DNA of 22,292 bases from Thermoflexales bacterium (GTDB lineage: Bacteria; Chloroflexota; Anaerolineae; Fen-1058): positions 1-22,292 of the forward strand of contig JAFGFO010000198.1 of the NCBI GenBank assembly GCA_016931085.1. The letters are read 5' to 3'. The translations under genes were made by a program, and so were the position numbers. Below the pieces are notes generated by a model. It did not search any database. It worked only from the letters and a program-made list of their open reading frames with translations, and had not been told where the DNA came from. Positions 17,101 through 22,292 of this stretch are shown in pieces. Position 1 is the first letter of the stretch. Every line of letters begins with the position of its first letter.

Positions 17101-18321
17101 GCGCTCGTCGTCAACGAGAATTACGGCGCGAGCTGCGCCGAGGGGGTACACGCTACGGGTAGCCCCGTGACCACCACCGTTCGCAGCGTTCCGGCCTTGA
17201 GCATCGCCAAGACCGCCAGCCCTTACGCGGTGCAGCCTGGCGAGCGCGTGACGTACACGTTGGTGGTACACAACGCGGGCCGCGCGGACGCGAGCGGCGT
17301 GACGATCAGCGACGCGCTGCCGGCCCAGACCCGCTTTGCCTGGGCCGATTCGGGCGGGGTACTCACAGACAGCCATGTGCTTTGGGAAGGGCTGGCGTTG
17401 AGCGCCGGCAGCAGCTTGACGGTGAGCCTGGCCGTCACGGTGGAAGAGGCGCTGGCCCAGGATGTGCTCATCGTCAACGACGCCTACGGGGTGACGTGCG
17501 CCGAAGGAGTTGGCGCGCTTGGCGTGCCGGTGGCCACCGCCGTGCGGCGTGGGCCAGTCCTGACTGTGGCCAAGACCGCCGTGCCCGTGGTGAGCGCCGG
17601 GCGGCTGTTGACCTACACCATCGTGGTGCGCAACACCGGCCTGGATGCAAGTGGGGTGATCATCACGGACGTGGTGCCGGCCCACACCAGCTTTGCCTCT
17701 GCCAGCCCCGGCGGGCAGCACGTGGGCAGCCAGGCGCAGTGGACGGGCCAGGACGTGGCCGGCGGCGACAGCCTGACGGTGACCTTTGCCGTCACGGTCG
17801 ACGGAACGCTGGCCGAGGGGACCGTCGTCGCCAATGAGGATTATGGCACAAGCTGCGCCGAAGGCGCGAGCGCGGCCGGCAGTCCCGCACTGAGCACCGT
17901 TTGGGGCGCCACCGCTCTGCGCATCAGCAAGACGAGCCGCCCCAACCCGGTCCGGCCTGGTGAGCTCTTGACCTACACCCTGATCGTGCACAATGCTGGC
18001 GGCGACAGCGTCAGCGGCCTGGAGGTCTTTGACGCCATCCCGGCCAACACAGCCTTTGCCTTCGCTGCTTCAGGTGGCGAGCTGGTGGGCGAGCAGGTTC
18101 AGTGGGCGGACAAGGTCATTGGCGCAGGCGAAAGCCTGACGCTGACGATGGCCGTCAGCGTGGCCGCTTCGCTGGCTGACACGGCCGTCATCACTAACGA
18201 GGTGTACGGCGTGCGCTACTATGGCCGGCTGCGTGCGGTTGGGAGCTCGGTGGTGACCGCTGTCCAGGGCGAGGACGAGGCACACAGGATCTACTTGCCG
18301 CTCGTCGTGCGGAACGATTGA
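8110..18321 (+). CDS. Giant secreted gingipain-type (peptidase C25) protease with jelly-roll and DUF11 repeats
   Basis: This 3403-residue exported cysteine endopeptidase would act outside the cell. Residues 1-~34 are a signal peptide. Residues ~43-195 match a C25 propeptide (GQPWLPHKVYNVAVP and RKWRFARVNYVPFRYDP segments). Residues ~241-660 are the catalytic domain, with His510 in WWGHGNS, Cys562 in FQNSCLNGYPE, a putative calcium loop at ~360-378 and the PEVYVGRIPV motif. Six ~245-residue units at 672-2147 each combine a carboxypeptidase-regulatory-like sandwich with a MAM-like jelly-roll. Two composite units (2150-2543) pair a regulatory-like domain with a BACON/ASH-like one. Seven DUF11 repeats cover 2544 to ~3387, and the chain ends HRIYLPLVVRND. 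Gingipains are much shorter, so most of this chain is probably for reach, adhesion or glycan binding. Substrate specificity cannot be read from the sequence. Confidence 0.9.
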   Translation: MSREKRLTRFVLSLSLAGLVSLVSASYATGLAGAVMGEEGAAAITLTLELPPYQIVRDEAGLDVLQVEGFELVGQAGQPWLPHKVYNVAVPPEAELASLRLEVLETDLTQLPGTYRVKPASPDLTGTGLVASSDTQAPDSASEDFASLLPYGQMRKWRFARVNYVPFRYDPASGELSVASKVTVRIGYDVPGERRAAQDTSLLQDTVMDDVAQKTLVNYDTAKAWYQPPDELRAPGDASQANGYVIITTNQIEAASTMLETFVTHKNGRGFNTLVITEDNYGVLNGPAPNGKAEKIRQWLLQFHDDHHIKYVLLIGNPNPDDPANPSDWEGDVPMKMVWPRRNVPDLEDLEAPTDYFYADLSGDWDLDGDGYHGEWDDDWEAGGVDLTPEVYVGRIPVYVSQAGWADKLDDILRKIVDYESEPDPASWRKSALLPMSFGGVDYDGAPLAAQMKDDYLDEAGFTSWTQYQQGGGKCGLNSSYASDQELRGGTLVRDRWSANDYGLVVWWGHGNSAAVAVGCGRECEEGDNDCDPDCWDGDLFNNTQTGYLDDNHPAFVFQNSCLNGYPEEVNNLQYALLKRGAIATVSASRVSWFNTGVGYGGFDGSSTNSGLAYEYARRLVEDNLPAGDALYETKAAVSGGWTERSRLMNFYVFNLYGDPSVPLLTTPPRSITGYVRDRQADGIEGVTVGFGGARPAVTTNSHGYYYQSSFSPGSHIVTFERAGYTFSPMLDALTVGDGVVQHDAIADHLPPAASLPYSDNFESSELGEHWSLETDFEGRVRIGTGYAHSGSRSLLLDDDINAGAYSQASAILALDLSGQTQVELSFWWRAFSDEPHIDGVQLSNNGSNWASIFSFDGDQSTWARTVIDLDAAAANVGMSLNEHVYVKFIFFDDWSIPSDGYAIDDVVVRDPRPQISGRVRTPWGNDIEGVSVDFGGVRPSVTTGSDGRYVQGTFPGGDVTVRLSHPGYFFVPAVDEYTLAFGGEDVIHNVKAYPLPSPASLPFSENFAISDLSSAWALETDYEGQVRVSGSYAYEAPNSLTLDTASSVGRMSHAAAILGLDLADVPHPILSFWWRGFYNESHADDGVFISDDDGASWQRIFAFSTGSVAWTQVVLNLSLEATAAGVELNDHFLVKFQFYDNCPILDDGYAIDKIEVYDLPSHTIQGYVRTDLGYDIEGVTVDFGGQRPAVTTDSFGHYVQSGFLDGDYVVSFSRPEYAFAPKQTRVTVNGADASCDTTGKAFNYSTSSAFFDFEDDSLGFRWALETDYQGRAQLSSAYSHGGSTSLLLDDQASGGGSSHAAAILALDRSGGSAPSRLSFWWREFGDEDDPDDGVFLSSDGGLTWHRIFSFNGGSSTWTHTLFDLAAEASAAGLSGTHLLIKFQFYDDYPSPQDGYAIDDVRLYVPYRISGYVRDQWGEGIQGVSVGFGADLPPVTTDNGGYYLQDDFWNGTYSVTFSRQGFSFSPWQDQVQILVGNASHNATGYSLAPTGLPFSEGFESGELGLPWALESDLDGRIRVESSYAHSGTYSLLLDTSSYDSPMSHAAAVLPLDLSSEGQVGLSFWWREFGDEDHPDDGVFISDDYGATWQPVYSFNGGSSNWTQAVIDLAAAAAGMDLNDHFLVKFQFYDDDSIMGDGYAIDDVAVYPVPYSIQGHARTAAGVGIAGVAVSFGTQPTVTTNASGYYTQTGFLGSTTVRFSRAGFVFSPAEARVWTPDPAAVHDTTGTPLVPTTLPFSDGFEAGSLSGSPWAVETDYDGRVQLSSSSPQAGAYCLRLDDDLSNAYPSHAAVVLPLDLSGAYQVALNFWWRALRGSTWQADSGVFISDDDGASWHKIYAFQAGEMDWTHAAIDLDAKVLLARLAFNDRFLVKFQFYGNRGFVDAGGYVIDNVEVYDPTIYTPYGISGHVRDQAGQGIAGAVVDFGTGLTATTDSFGYYAESGFPNGAYTLTFSHPLYAFSPTRDGLIVDNIATSYDVTGTGFIPASLPFRDRFETGALGEHWAVETEFGGRAKVQSAYAPYEGTYGLLLDNSQAVYPESHIAAAILSLDLSREASARLYFWWREYSDADSADDGVFISDDYGASWHKVFSFTGSVSTFTYAAIDLRAEADAAGMGLNDHFLVKFQTSSHIYAPYNGRAFDDVNVQRFDLSGVLRGSVTSDRPGGALAGVTVEVADASKTVITGTSDSAGSFGPLWMISGTYTVTLSAPGYLSNVRSVDVGSGLTTTRNARLTLNAPQVSLAPSAYDETLAWGVNARRTLTVTNDGKVALDYTLSGPAWLSINPASGSVPASGSGAVSLGFNGSQLSQPGSYADVLRLASNDPFNPSLDVPLTLTVRPASDMGWLRGTLMADRGGGPVIGALVELGSDAGVLVSGTSALGGVYGPWWVTSGTYTVTVSAGGHVSASQPVSISRGVTTTQDFTLWQDIPRVTIPIGDWSYDEAIKWGKLVTRILTITNDGPAPLHFSIVEVPDAPWLSEDPASGVVAAYSMARITLSFDGSKAPLLGVRQAIATTAGTYTTTLQVSGDDPYNPLIEVPVSVSVAPPAPELSLSKRANTKTVAAGSLLTYTLTLENVGTASASSLVITDALPAHTAFAWASAGGRLEDGEARWSGLAISAGHSLSVSLAVTVTSPLTDGTLIRNEAYGAACAEGVRAGGEAVLVTVRSAPVLAIGKTASRDVQAGGRLSYTLTVRNTGNASATELLVTDTLPAHTVLAFAGDGGAQVGEQVQWHLPMLGGGDNLALTLAVTVTSPLTDGVIIRNEAYGAACAEGVSAAGRPLAVTVHSAPALSIAKSAAPEVVNAGQRLLYTLVVRNTGGDNATGVTVTDSLPAGTAFAFADSGGELAPGGEQVRWVSKTVPAGGELLVSLAVTVDNTLADGSLLANAGYGVTCTQGLAASGAPVTVTVRNGPVLRLAKSAAPDPVQPGERLSYTLVVHNDGNLDATGVSVSDTLPAHTAFAYASAGGQLVGSLVQWLSQTVEAGGSLELSLAITVDGTLADGALVVNENYGASCAEGVHATGSPVTTTVRSVPALSIAKTASPYAVQPGERVTYTLVVHNAGRADASGVTISDALPAQTRFAWADSGGVLTDSHVLWEGLALSAGSSLTVSLAVTVEEALAQDVLIVNDAYGVTCAEGVGALGVPVATAVRRGPVLTVAKTAVPVVSAGRLLTYTIVVRNTGLDASGVIITDVVPAHTSFASASPGGQHVGSQAQWTGQDVAGGDSLTVTFAVTVDGTLAEGTVVANEDYGTSCAEGASAAGSPALSTVWGATALRISKTSRPNPVRPGELLTYTLIVHNAGGDSVSGLEVFDAIPANTAFAFAASGGELVGEQVQWADKVIGAGESLTLTMAVSVAASLADTAVITNEVYGVRYYGRLRAVGSSVVTAVQGEDEAHRIYLPLVVRND
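9181..9243 (+). other. Putative calcium-binding acidic loop of the C25 domain
   Basis: Residues 360-378 carry Asp at 360, 364, 366, 368, 370, 377 and 378 plus Glu375, with a DLDGDG core like calcium loops. The loop precedes PEVYVGRIPV, the usual order in C25 peptidases, where calcium stabilises the fold. The binding role is inferred from this pattern. Confidence 0.6.
9637..9639 (+). other. Catalytic His510 of the C25 protease
   Basis: The codon CAC encodes His510 in the segment VVWWGHGNS. A Gly-His-Gly after hydrophobic residues is the dyad histidine context in gingipain-type peptidases. Its presence, with Cys562, suggests an active enzyme. Confidence 0.85.
9793..9795 (+). other. Catalytic Cys562 of the C25 protease
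   Basis: The codon TGC encodes Cys562 in FVFQNSCLNG, the equivalent of the gingipain nucleophile, which also sits after a beta strand and before an Asn-Gly. The spacing of 52 residues from the dyad histidine is longer than a minimal loop and includes a Cys/Asp-rich insert (CGRECEEGDNDCDPDCWDGD). Confidence 0.82.
10123..14550 (+). repeat. Six tandem ~245-residue sandwich plus jelly-roll units
   Basis: Units start at residues 672, 916, 1165, 1409, 1652 and 1902 and are 243-250 residues long. Each opens with an I-[ST/Q]-G-x-[VA]-R strand and an xxIxGVxVxF-G motif of a carboxypeptidase-regulatory-like domain. It continues with LPFSxxF, LSFWWR, an Asp-box, a VKFxFYD strand and GYAIDDV, typical of MAM-like or concanavalin-like jelly-rolls. 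The sixth unit diverges near its end (FQTSS, AFDDV). These units probably bind carbohydrate or act as a stalk; binding is not shown by the sequence. Confidence 0.85.
14557..15738 (+). repeat. Two composite units: regulatory-like domain plus BACON/ASH-like domain
   Basis: Unit one spans residues 2150-2338 and unit two 2339-2543. Each begins LRG(S/T), contains SGTYTVT followed by a GxTTT strand, then an Ig-like half with TLTVTNDG or ILTITNDG, a WLS-x-x-PASG motif and a final ASNDPFNP or SGDDPYNP motif. The pairing is repeated in the same order, so the ~190-205-residue block was duplicated as one piece. It forms a spacer between the jelly-roll units and the DUF11 array. Confidence 0.75.
15739..18270 (+). 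repeat. Seven tandem DUF11 repeats (~120 residues each)
   Basis: Repeats start near residues 2544, 2665, 2785, 2908, 3029, 3150 and 3269. Each shows a [IL]-x-K entry strand, an AGxxLxYTLxxxNxG motif, a VTDxLPAHTxFA motif and an NExYGxxCAEG motif. Repeats one to six keep one Cys (2645, 2765, 2888, 3009, 3130, 3249); repeat seven has Tyr3370 there. DUF11 arrays are known as stalk-like surface modules. The first two repeats share an almost identical DNA block, a sign of recent duplication or conversion. Confidence 0.9.
18283..18318 (+). other. C-terminal tail HRIYLPLVVRND
   Basis: The last twelve residues (3392-3403) follow an acidic Gly-Glu-Asp-Glu linker. A short tail of the form [VI]YLPLV[LV]R at the very end is, from my recollection, recurrent in large exported Chloroflexota proteins. 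It is too short to be a membrane anchor and is not an LPXTG sortase signal. A sorting or anchoring role is hypothesis. Confidence 0.5.
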
Positions 18322-18333
18322 TCAAAGCAGGAA

Positions 18334-18362
18334 AGGGGCAACGGCAATTTGCCGTTGCCCCT
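18334..18362. terminator. Palindromic bidirectional terminator between converging genes
   Basis: A 12-bp stem, AGGGGCAACGGC paired with GCCGTTGCCCCT, encloses a five-base loop; the complementarity extends two more pairs into the loop. It fills most of the 46 bases between the two stop codons and is nearly symmetric, so it can act on both strands. No long U tract follows on the plus strand, so it may also be a dispersed palindromic element that has been co-opted. Confidence 0.7.
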
Positions 18363-18367
18363 ACGGT

Positions 18368-21300
18368 TTATTCGGCCGCGTCGATTTCTATCACCACTCC
18401 CGCTGTGCGGCCGACCCTGTCCGGCTTGTACATGGCGTACGCTTGCAAGGGTAGGGCGTAGAAGGTGCCGGCAGTGGTGGCGCGCGCCAGGTAGGTGTAG
18501 GTGCGCGCCTTCCCGGCCGGCAGCCAGTTGGCAAACAGCGCCACCCGCTCGTCGCGCAGCTCGACCCGGCTCCACACCCAGTCGCCGCGCCCGCCCTTGA
18601 ACTGCCGGCTGGTCGTCGCCAGGCTGGTGTCGACCGGCTCCAGGCCGGCCGCCAGCCGGTCTTCCACGAGGACATACGTCAGGCTGTAATCCACGTCGAC
18701 CGTCAGCGTCACCGCCACCACGTCGCCCAGTTGCAGTTCGTCCAGGCCCCGCCCGTCGAGCGTGGCGTACTCGCGCTTGACCCGCACGCCCCGATCCTGG
18801 ATGGGCGCGATGTCGTCCCCCGAGCGATAGTGGCGTAGGCTGATGGTAGCGCGTAGGGGCGCGCCGGGCCCCTGGCCGCGCGTGATCTCGACTACCGGGT
18901 CGCCGGCCGGCAGATCGCTCAGCGGGATCACCCACTTGCCGTGCTTGCCCAAGGTCTGCGGTGTGACGGCGACTGTGGCGATGGTTTGGCCGTTCACCCG
19001 CACGGTGTAGCTATTGTTGCCCTCCCGATCGAAGGTGGCGCCCAGGTATTCGACCAGCGCCACCAGGCTCAGGCTGGTCTCTTGGGTAGTGCGCCAGTGG
19101 CCCTCCTGGCGCTGCATCAGCAGCCAGCGGGCGGCCGGGTCGATGCTGGGATCGGCCAGGAACATCTGCACGAGGGCGTTGAGCGCCACCGCCGTCGTGC
19201 GCACGCCGGTGCTCATGCCCCACAGGTCGTTTTGCTTGTCTTCCCAATGAACCGTGCCGTTCTTTTCTTCTTGGGCCGCCTGGCGCAGTTCTTGCACGAG
19301 CGCCTCCACCCGCTCGTCCGCCTGGCGCTCGTTGCCCAGGTAGAGTGCCAACGCCAGGTAGGCTTTGCCGTAGTGATCCAACTTGTCCCGCTGCTCGTAC
19401 AGCCGCCCGGCCAGGCCGGGGTTGCCGTGCCCCATCTCGGCCAACACGTAAAGCGCGTAAGCGCGCACGTTGGCGCCGCTGGCCACGCGTTCCGCGCCGT
19501 GCACCGGCCCGATCGGATCGTCCACCGACGAGCGCTGCAGCCAGTCGAGCATGTAACTCACCGCCGCGTCGCGCACGCCGGCGTCGATCGCGCGCCCGCC
19601 CAGCTCCATTTGATGCAGCCCGTACAGCACGTAGGCCGTGATCGAGGGATTGCTGGCGTCGTCCTTCCACCAGCCCCAGCCGCCGTCGTTGTGCTGGTAG
19701 CCGTACAGCCGCTGCATGCCGGATTCGATCATGCCACCCAGCCGGTCGCGAAAGCCGGGACGCGTGTTGATCCCGATTTCCTCTATCATGCGCATGACGA
19801 CGACGTCAGGCAAGAAACTGCTCATGGTCTGCTCGACGCAGCCGTAGGGAAAGCTGATCAGGTATTCCAGCCCGCTGTCGATGCTGGCCGCTAACGTCGG
19901 CTCGACCTCGACGACCAGCTCGTCCAGGCCGCGGTCCACGTCGGCCGGCAGCACGACGCTGATGGCGGCTGTGCTGGTGATGGCGCGGTAGGTGCTGTAG
20001 GCGATGCTGTCGAAAAAGGCGCCGACCGGCAGCACCAGCTTGACGGCGTCACCCCGCCGGTCAGGTGTGACGGCCCGCATCTGCAGCGTGACGGACAGCG
20101 TGCGCGGGATGCTGACCTCCCAATAGACCGGCGCGGAGCCGTTCGGGCCGATGGTCACTCTCTGCGCTTCGCCGCAGGCTGGCGGTGTCTCGCTCGCCCC
20201 GAGTGCTGCCTGTATCTCACATTCCACCCGCAGCGTCTCGGTGAGCGGCGTGTAATTGTGGACGATTGCGCCCACTCGTGCCCGGTCGCCGACGCTGAAA
20301 AAGCGCGGCAGGACGGGCCGCAGCAGGATGTCCTTGGTGGCGATCACGTCTACTTCAGCCTGGCCCAACTGGGTGCTGGCGCTGACGGCCTTGGCCCGCA
20401 TGCGCCACGTGGTCAGGTTGTCCGGCAGCGGCACCTGGACGGCCACCTCGCCGCCCGGCCCGGTGCGCACGTCGGCGCGCCAGAAGGCGGTGTCGACAAA
20501 GTTCTCGCGCACGTCGACGCCGTCGCCCCCGCCGCCGCCCTTGGCTTTCTTGTCGAGCACGGCGCTCAGACGGTCCACGCTCGCCACCAGGCTCAGGCTG
20601 TTGTGCACGCCCAGCCCGCGCTGGCGGTAAAACGCCGACAGGATATCGTGGTCTTGATCGCCTACCAGGGCCAGTACGGCCGCGTCGACCAGGCTGAGCG
20701 ACACCTCGGCGTCGACGGGCTGCCCCTGGTAATCGCTCACCCGCACGGTATAGACGGCCGTGGCGCGCGGCGTGTAGCGCGCGCGGTCGGGGATCAGCTC
20801 GACCTTGAGCCGCTGCCGGACCGGCTCGACGCTAAGCGCCGCGTAGCCGATCTTGAAATCGGCGGTGGGGAAATCCTCGGCCTGGCTCTTGAGCAGGATG
20901 ACGCTGACGAAGGCGTTGGGCGCATAGTCGGCGTGGATGGGTACCTCGATCAGCGCGCTGGTGCTCTTGATGGGCAAGGTCCAGTAGCGCAGGACTCCCC
21001 CGCGCTCCACGCTGACCAACGCCCGGCTGTCCGCGAAGGGGGCGGTGATCAGCAGGCGGGCCGTGTCGCCCGGCTGGTAAAGCCGCTTGTCGGCGATGAC
21101 GTTGATGCGGTCGTCGTTCTGGATGCCCCAGTTGACGTACTCGCCGCCCCAGGTCCAAAAGTAGGTAGAGGCCGAGGCGCTTTCTGCTGTCCCCCTGCCT
21201 CCTTGCCAGCGCGCCACCACGCGATACTCCCCGCCTTTGGGCGGCGAAACGACGGCCACGACGCGCCCGTCGGCGGCGGTGGTGACGACCTGGCTGGAGA

Positions 21301-22292
21301 TCAGCTCGTCCTCGTAGCTGCTTTGCCACCTGTACGTGCCGTATTCGTCGCGTATGCGCGTCGAGCGCCACGCGCGCTCGTACAGCTCGACCGTCAGGGG
21401 GATGCCTGCCAGCACGGTCTTGTCGGGGGCGGCCGCGACTAGTTGTATGTCCAGGAATTCCTTGGGCTTGGTCACGTACCAACGCGGGCGGGCGCCAACG
21501 TACAGGCGGTTCTTGTGCGCCACGGCATAGCCGCGGGCGCTGGTCACTTGCTGGTTCGGATCGACGACGTCGGCTTCGAAGGTGAGCGTCTGGCTGCGCC
21601 TGGACTTGGACAGGTCGAGCGAGAGGCTGAAGGTGAAGGTGCCGCGCGCGTCCGTGCGGCCCTTCCCGTTGGCGTAGATGGCTTGCCCTCCGTTTTGCTC
21701 GCTGCCCCCCCAATACCAGTAGCTTTCGTCGATTTCGCTAAAGCTGTACCATTCGTTAGGGAGCGAAAAGTGGTAATCGCTGCTGTACATGCGCCATTCG
21801 ACCTCCGCGCCGGAAACCGGTGTGCCAAAGTAGTAATCGGCTTGCACGGTGACGGTGATGGTCTGGCCGTGCACGGGCTGGGTGATGGCGGGGGTGACCG
21901 ACACCTTGAATTCCGGCTTGCGGTACTCGGCCACGCGAAAGTTGCCGTAGGCCGATGCTTCGTCTGTGGCGTAGACTACCTTGATGCTGTATAGCCCCAC
22001 GGCGGCCTCTTCGCTCAACTGTATCTCGCCGTGAAAGGTCCCCATGTCGCTTAGGGGCAGCTCCTCGCGGTAAATCTCGTTGCCGGCCGCGTCGTTGATG
22101 ACCACCGGCAGGCGGGTGAACTGGGGCAGGCGGTAGCGCCCGTCGTTGTCCTGGCGCACGACACCCTTGAAGTACACCGTCTGGCCGGGCCGGTAGAGCG
22201 GCCGCTCGGTGTACAGAAAGATCGTGTGCGAAGGCTCGCCGTAATAGTACGGCATCTGAAAGTCGCGCGTGGCGATCCCCTCGTCCCAGGTG
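18368..22292 (-). CDS. Alpha-2-macroglobulin family protein, N-terminus outside window
   Basis: This family traps proteases: cleavage in a bait region exposes a thioester that links to the attacker. The frame is open to the right edge, so the start and any signal peptide or lipobox are missing; residues below count from the first in-window Met at 22255. Visible parts: MG2 with YTERPLYRPGQTVYFKGVVR (~14-35), further macroglobulin beta domains to ~545, a probable bait segment ~550-582 containing KKAKGGGGGDG, the A2M domain beginning FVDTAFW (~586) with LPDNLTTWR, a thioester domain ~780-1075 with GCVEQ (Cys806, Gln809) and helical GGWGWW repeats, and C-terminal MG domains ~1085-1295. Bacterial relatives such as E. 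coli YfhM are often next to a penicillin-binding protein 1C gene; here the neighbour is a C25 protease read convergently. Confidence 0.92.
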   Translation of the reverse strand, partial: TWDEGIATRDFQMPYYYGEPSHTIFLYTERPLYRPGQTVYFKGVVRQDNDGRYRLPQFTRLPVVINDAAGNEIYREELPLSDMGTFHGEIQLSEEAAVGLYSIKVVYATDEASAYGNFRVAEYRKPEFKVSVTPAITQPVHGQTITVTVQADYYFGTPVSGAEVEWRMYSSDYHFSLPNEWYSFSEIDESYWYWGGSEQNGGQAIYANGKGRTDARGTFTFSLSLDLSKSRRSQTLTFEADVVDPNQQVTSARGYAVAHKNRLYVGARPRWYVTKPKEFLDIQLVAAAPDKTVLAGIPLTVELYERAWRSTRIRDEYGTYRWQSSYEDELISSQVVTTAADGRVVAVVSPPKGGEYRVVARWQGGRGTAESASASTYFWTWGGEYVNWGIQNDDRINVIADKRLYQPGDTARLLITAPFADSRALVSVERGGVLRYWTLPIKSTSALIEVPIHADYAPNAFVSVILLKSQAEDFPTADFKIGYAALSVEPVRQRLKVELIPDRARYTPRATAVYTVRVSDYQGQPVDAEVSLSLVDAAVLALVGDQDHDILSAFYRQRGLGVHNSLSLVASVDRLSAVLDKKAKGGGGGDGVDVRENFVDTAFWRADVRTGPGGEVAVQVPLPDNLTTWRMRAKAVSASTQLGQAEVDVIATKDILLRPVLPRFFSVGDRARVGAIVHNYTPLTETLRVECEIQAALGASETPPACGEAQRVTIGPNGSAPVYWEVSIPRTLSVTLQMRAVTPDRRGDAVKLVLPVGAFFDSIAYSTYRAITSTAAISVVLPADVDRGLDELVVEVEPTLAASIDSGLEYLISFPYGCVEQTMSSFLPDVVVMRMIEEIGINTRPGFRDRLGGMIESGMQRLYGYQHNDGGWGWWKDDASNPSITAYVLYGLHQMELGGRAIDAGVRDAAVSYMLDWLQRSSVDDPIGPVHGAERVASGANVRAYALYVLAEMGHGNPGLAGRLYEQRDKLDHYGKAYLALALYLGNERQADERVEALVQELRQAAQEEKNGTVHWEDKQNDLWGMSTGVRTTAVALNALVQMFLADPSIDPAARWLLMQRQEGHWRTTQETSLSLVALVEYLGATFDREGNNSYTVRVNGQTIATVAVTPQTLGKHGKWVIPLSDLPAGDPVVEITRGQGPGAPLRATISLRHYRSGDDIAPIQDRGVRVKREYATLDGRGLDELQLGDVVAVTLTVDVDYSLTYVLVEDRLAAGLEPVDTSLATTSRQFKGGRGDWVWSRVELRDERVALFANWLPAGKARTYTYLARATTAGTFYALPLQAYAMYKPDRVGRTAGVVIEIDAAE
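19829..19843 (-). other. Thioester motif GCVEQ of the macroglobulin
   Basis: On the minus strand these five codons read Gly-Cys-Val-Glu-Gln within SFPYGCVEQTMS. Cys and Gln, which form the internal thioester in this family, are both present, as in bacterial forms with GCLEQ. This indicates a covalent-trapping type rather than a thioester-less paralogue. Confidence 0.88.
20509..20608 (-). other. Probable bait region of the macroglobulin
   Basis: Between the end of the MG6-like domain and FVDTAFW the protein has a low-complexity, presumably flexible stretch with basic residues (DKKAK) followed by five Gly and DGVDV, about residues 550-582. This is where bacterial macroglobulins carry the protease-sensitive bait. 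Exact limits are inferred from position only. Confidence 0.55.

Noticed and set aside
18283..18318. LPXTG sortase signal
   Set aside because: The sequence is LPLVV, with no Thr-Gly, no following membrane helix and no basic tail beyond it.
20258..21442. Plus-strand open frame (394 codons) within the macroglobulin gene
   Set aside because: It is antisense to the macroglobulin, whose thioester and MG motifs are clear, and it has no domain of its own.

Overview
The window is about 22.3 kb of GC-rich bacterial DNA that is almost entirely coding. It holds three very large genes for exported proteins and no RNA genes, transposases or CRISPR arrays. Taxonomy is an inference, but several traits fit a filamentous or environmental Chloroflexota lineage (Anaerolineae/Caldilineae-like). 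These are the giant multi-domain secreted proteins, tandem DUF11 repeats, a protein tail of the form HRIYLPLVVRND, and low-complexity intergenic repeats built on CTCTGTG, CACGAAT, TCAGGTT and ACGTTTCACG words.

Layout. (1) Positions 1-194 are an upstream region with two short degenerate repeat clusters, a possible extended -10 promoter and a strong Shine-Dalgarno. (2) Positions 195-8069 (+) encode a 2624-residue exported protein. It has an N-terminal DNRLRE/CBM96-like module, then a hydrophobic-basic-hydrophobic segment whose basic loop is encoded by tandem-repeat DNA, then fibronectin-III-like and other beta-rich modules, and a large C-terminal region I do not recognise. (3) Positions 8110-18321 (+) follow 40 bases later with their own Shine-Dalgarno and probably lie in the same transcript. 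They encode a 3403-residue gingipain-type (peptidase family C25) protease with its dyad His and Cys visible. The protease is followed by six ~245-residue units (regulatory-like beta sandwich plus jelly-roll with an Asp-box), two larger composite units, seven DUF11 repeats and the IYLPLVVRND tail. (4) Positions 18334-18362 are a palindrome that can terminate both converging transcripts. (5) Positions 18368-22292 (-) encode most of an alpha-2-macroglobulin-family protein with an intact GCVEQ thioester; its N-terminus lies beyond the right edge.

How they may work together (inference): the two plus-strand genes look like an envelope or extracellular pair, a giant modular surface protein and a giant modular protease. 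The convergent macroglobulin is a family that traps proteases. The locus therefore pairs an exported cysteine protease with a protease trap, which would suit predation, scavenging of protein-rich matter or self-protection.

The most unusual point is inside the first gene. A 7-bp and a 14-bp tandem repeat, of the kind normally found between genes, sit in frame between a C-terminal-anchor-like helix and a second signal-peptide-like helix. This looks like the fusion of two formerly separate exported-protein genes, and the repeats could switch the reading frame if copy number changed.
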